A DNA stretch of 6,692 nt from Bacteroidales bacterium (lineage in GTDB: Bacteria > Bacteroidota > Bacteroidia > Bacteroidales > UBA7960), in the NCBI GenBank assembly GCA_007132865.1, contig SLNU01000281.1, positions 1 through 6,692 on the forward strand, read 5' to 3'. Shown here in pieces: positions 5,130-6,692 of the stretch (its first letter is position 1; each line of letters opens with the position of its first letter). A program made the position numbers and the translations under genes. The notes under the pieces are model-generated. The model saw only the letters and a list, made by a program, of their open reading frames with translations. It was not told the DNA's origin and did no database searches.

Positions 5130-6125
5130 ATGATAATGTGCAGGGCGATGAAAAGAAACCGATACGGCCGCAGAGGCAGTGACCAGGCAGGAAATATGTC
5201 GGCGGCGGGCTTGCTGCTGTTGCTGGTGCATGCCTTGTCTGCAGGCGGGGTTTCCGGTCAGAAAGCCAACATAAACCTGGTGCCTGGAGAGGTTCTTATC
5301 GGCGAACATGCCCGAATGGAACTGGAGCTGGAAGTGCCTTCCGGCAGCCTGGTTTTCTGGCCGGCACTTAAAGAGAATTTCACCGAAGAAATTGAGATTA
5401 TCCGGTTTGGCACCCCCGATACCATCCGCAGCGAGAATGAGGTTTATCATCTTAGGCAGGTCCACACCATCACAGCCTGGAAAGAAGGCTTTCTGGCAGT
5501 CCCTCCCATTGGTTTCACGGTGATTATGCAAGGAGATACAGCCCGGATCGAAACCCCTGCCGCCTTGCTGGAAGTGCATTCGATCGGGCTAGACCCGGAA
5601 GGGGACTTAAAGGACATCAGGGGTATTCTCCGCCTGCCGGTCGGACTGAGGGATCTTTGGATTTATGTAGTCGGATTGGTGGCCGTGGGACTCCTGGTCT
5701 GGTGGCTGAAACGGTATTTCAGAAAGCCGGAAAAGCCAATGAAGGCTCCAGTCAAAAGGGGAAAACCGGTAATACCGGCCCATATCGCTGCCCTGAGCAG
5801 CCTTGAAGGCCTGAAGGAAAAAAAATTATGGCAGACCGGCAGGGTAAAGCGATACCACAGTGAGCTTAGCCGGATCATGCGTATTTATCTGAGAGACCGT
5901 TTTGCACTGGATGCCCTGGAGATGACCACCACGGAAATCATGACTGCCCTCCCCGGTAGTGTTGAGGATGATTCGCTCAGGGAGAAGCTGCGACATATTT
6001 TGGAGCAGGCTGACCTGGTGAAGTTTGCAAGGTTTCAGCCCCTGGATGCCGATCAGGAAACTGCCCTGCAGGCGGCTTTCCATTTTGTTGAACGGACAAA
6101 AATTTCGGTAAAGAATGGGGATTGA
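5130..6125 (+). CDS. Single-pass membrane protein of the Bat operon (BatD-like)
   Basis: A 331-residue protein with three parts. A basic N-terminus and hydrophobic core (about residues 24-42) form a signal peptide, perhaps cut near VSG/QKA at 43. Residues about 45-155 are beta-rich, start like other BatD-type Ig-like domains (INLVPGEVLIGEHARMELEL), and should lie in the periplasm. One membrane helix (about 177-193, ending in WWLKRYFRK) leads to a cytosolic tail of about 135 residues: a basic, proline-rich linker (198-216), then a helical domain with LEGLKEKKLWQTGRVKRYHS (225-244) and RDRFALDALEMTTTEI (255-270). Such tails recur in proteins at this operon position. It is shorter than true BatD, so BatD-like is only a description. 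Three early ATGs compete: 5130 (AGAAGG nine bases before), 5136 (AAGGA six bases before) and 5148. Its last 11 bases overlap batA. Confidence 0.82.
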   Translation: MIMCRAMKRNRYGRRGSDQAGNMSAAGLLLLLVHALSAGGVSGQKANINLVPGEVLIGEHARMELELEVPSGSLVFWPALKENFTEEIEIIRFGTPDTIRSENEVYHLRQVHTITAWKEGFLAVPPIGFTVIMQGDTARIETPAALLEVHSIGLDPEGDLKDIRGILRLPVGLRDLWIYVVGLVAVGLLVWWLKRYFRKPEKPMKAPVKRGKPVIPAHIAALSSLEGLKEKKLWQTGRVKRYHSELSRIMRIYLRDRFALDALEMTTTEIMTALPGSVEDDSLREKLRHILEQADLVKFARFQPLDADQETALQAAFHFVERTKISVKNGD

Positions 6126-6692
6126 CATTGCATTTGAAAACAGGACGGTCTTGTTGCTGCTGGGAGTGGTCCCCCTGCTGGTGGCCTGGTATATATGGAA
6201 GCAGCGGGAAAGGAACCCTTCCCTGAGATTTCCCCATACGGCTTTTCTTAAAGGCAAAGGCAGGGGAATCCGCAGTTATTTCGTCCACCTGCCTTTTGCA
6301 CTCCGGATGCTGGTAATCGTCCTGCTGGTGATTGCATTGGCCAGGCCAAGGAGCACAATGCATACGCAGCAGACCACCGTGGAGGGGATCGACATTGTGA
6401 TTGCCATGGACATCTCCACCTCTATGCTGGCAGAGGATTTCCCGCCCAACCGCATGGAGTCTGCCAAAAACACTGCGCTTAAATTCATTGATATGCGGCC
6501 GGGTGACCGGATCGGAATGACCGTATTCAGCGGGGAAAGCTTCACCCTTTGTCCCCTGACCACAGACCACGGACTGCTGAAAGAAATGGCCTCAGGCATT
6601 TCCACCGGAATGGTCGAGGATGGCACGGCCATCGGGGATGGCTTGTCGACCGCAATCAACAGGTTGCGGGATAGCCAGGCAATCAGCAAGGT
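6115..6692 (+). CDS. batA: BatA, VWA-domain membrane protein (3' partial)
   Basis: The first 192 codons are visible, with no stop before the window edge. ATG 6115 overlaps the end of the previous gene by 11 bases, a sign of translational coupling. Two hydrophobic helices (about residues 11-28 and 59-76) flank a basic loop rich in K and R, which should be cytosolic; the following VWA domain therefore faces the periplasm. The metal-site motif DISTS is complete (99-103), the PNRMESAK stretch follows at 111-118, and the second-site threonine is in DGTAIGDGL (169-177). The third ligand, expected in an LTDG motif, and the C-terminal membrane helix lie beyond the edge. BatA was named from the Bacteroides aerotolerance operon; how it protects cells is not settled. 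BatB is similar, but the position right after the BatD-like gene favours BatA. Confidence 0.92.
   Translation, partial: MGIDIAFENRTVLLLLGVVPLLVAWYIWKQRERNPSLRFPHTAFLKGKGRGIRSYFVHLPFALRMLVIVLLVIALARPRSTMHTQQTTVEGIDIVIAMDISTSMLAEDFPPNRMESAKNTALKFIDMRPGDRIGMTVFSGESFTLCPLTTDHGLLKEMASGISTGMVEDGTAIGDGLSTAINRLRDSQAISK

Noticed and set aside
5977..6689. Minus-strand frames over the end of the BatD-like gene and batA
   Set aside because: They oppose the open batA frame with its DISTS motif and membrane helices; their translations are rich in H, Q and R and unstructured.

Overview
The window looks like a piece of a moderate-GC Bacteroidota chromosome. The evidence is the gene content: a MoxR/DUF58/Bat operon and a YtrA-type GntR regulator with an ABC exporter and a head-GIN (DUF2807) protein. 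Promoter-like elements fit the Bacteroidota pattern (TAnnTTTG at -7, TTG at -33), and most starts lack a strong Shine-Dalgarno sequence. I assigned families by reading motifs; no database search was possible.

Layout. Bases 1-137 hold the C-terminal end of an unidentified plus-strand gene. A strong hairpin at 169-196 follows it and can end transcription from both sides. Bases 280-3044 hold a compact four-gene minus-strand operon. Read in transcription order, it encodes an ABC ATPase, a six-helix membrane permease, a small YtrA-family GntR repressor, and a membrane-anchored DUF2807 protein. The first three genes are 2-7 bases apart and the fourth follows after 41 bases. A 198-base AT-rich divergent control region lies at 3045-3242. 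On the ABC side it has a good promoter, and a GTGT-N2-TA-N6-TA-N2-ACAC palindrome covers the predicted transcription start, which is where an autoregulating GntR repressor would bind. On the other side it has a weaker promoter-like box for the plus-strand operon.

From 3243 to the right edge runs a plus-strand operon: a MoxR-family AAA+ ATPase, a cytosolic DUF58 protein with a von Willebrand A-like metal site, a single-pass membrane protein with a secreted beta-rich domain and a conserved cytosolic tail, and the first 192 codons of BatA. BatA is cut off by the window edge. Genes are spaced 12, 3 and -11 bases, so co-transcription is likely.

How they may work together. MoxR ATPases are thought to act as chaperones that remodel VWA-domain partners. 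Here the likely partners are the DUF58 protein and BatA, and the single-pass protein could link the cytosolic and periplasmic parts. The leftward operon looks like a self-regulated envelope-response exporter. The two operons share a control region, but nothing in the sequence proves they share a function. I found no mobile element, CRISPR array, tRNA, rRNA or frameshifted gene. The region is largely a known type of locus; the most informative details are the operator/promoter arrangement and the poorly characterised single-pass protein.
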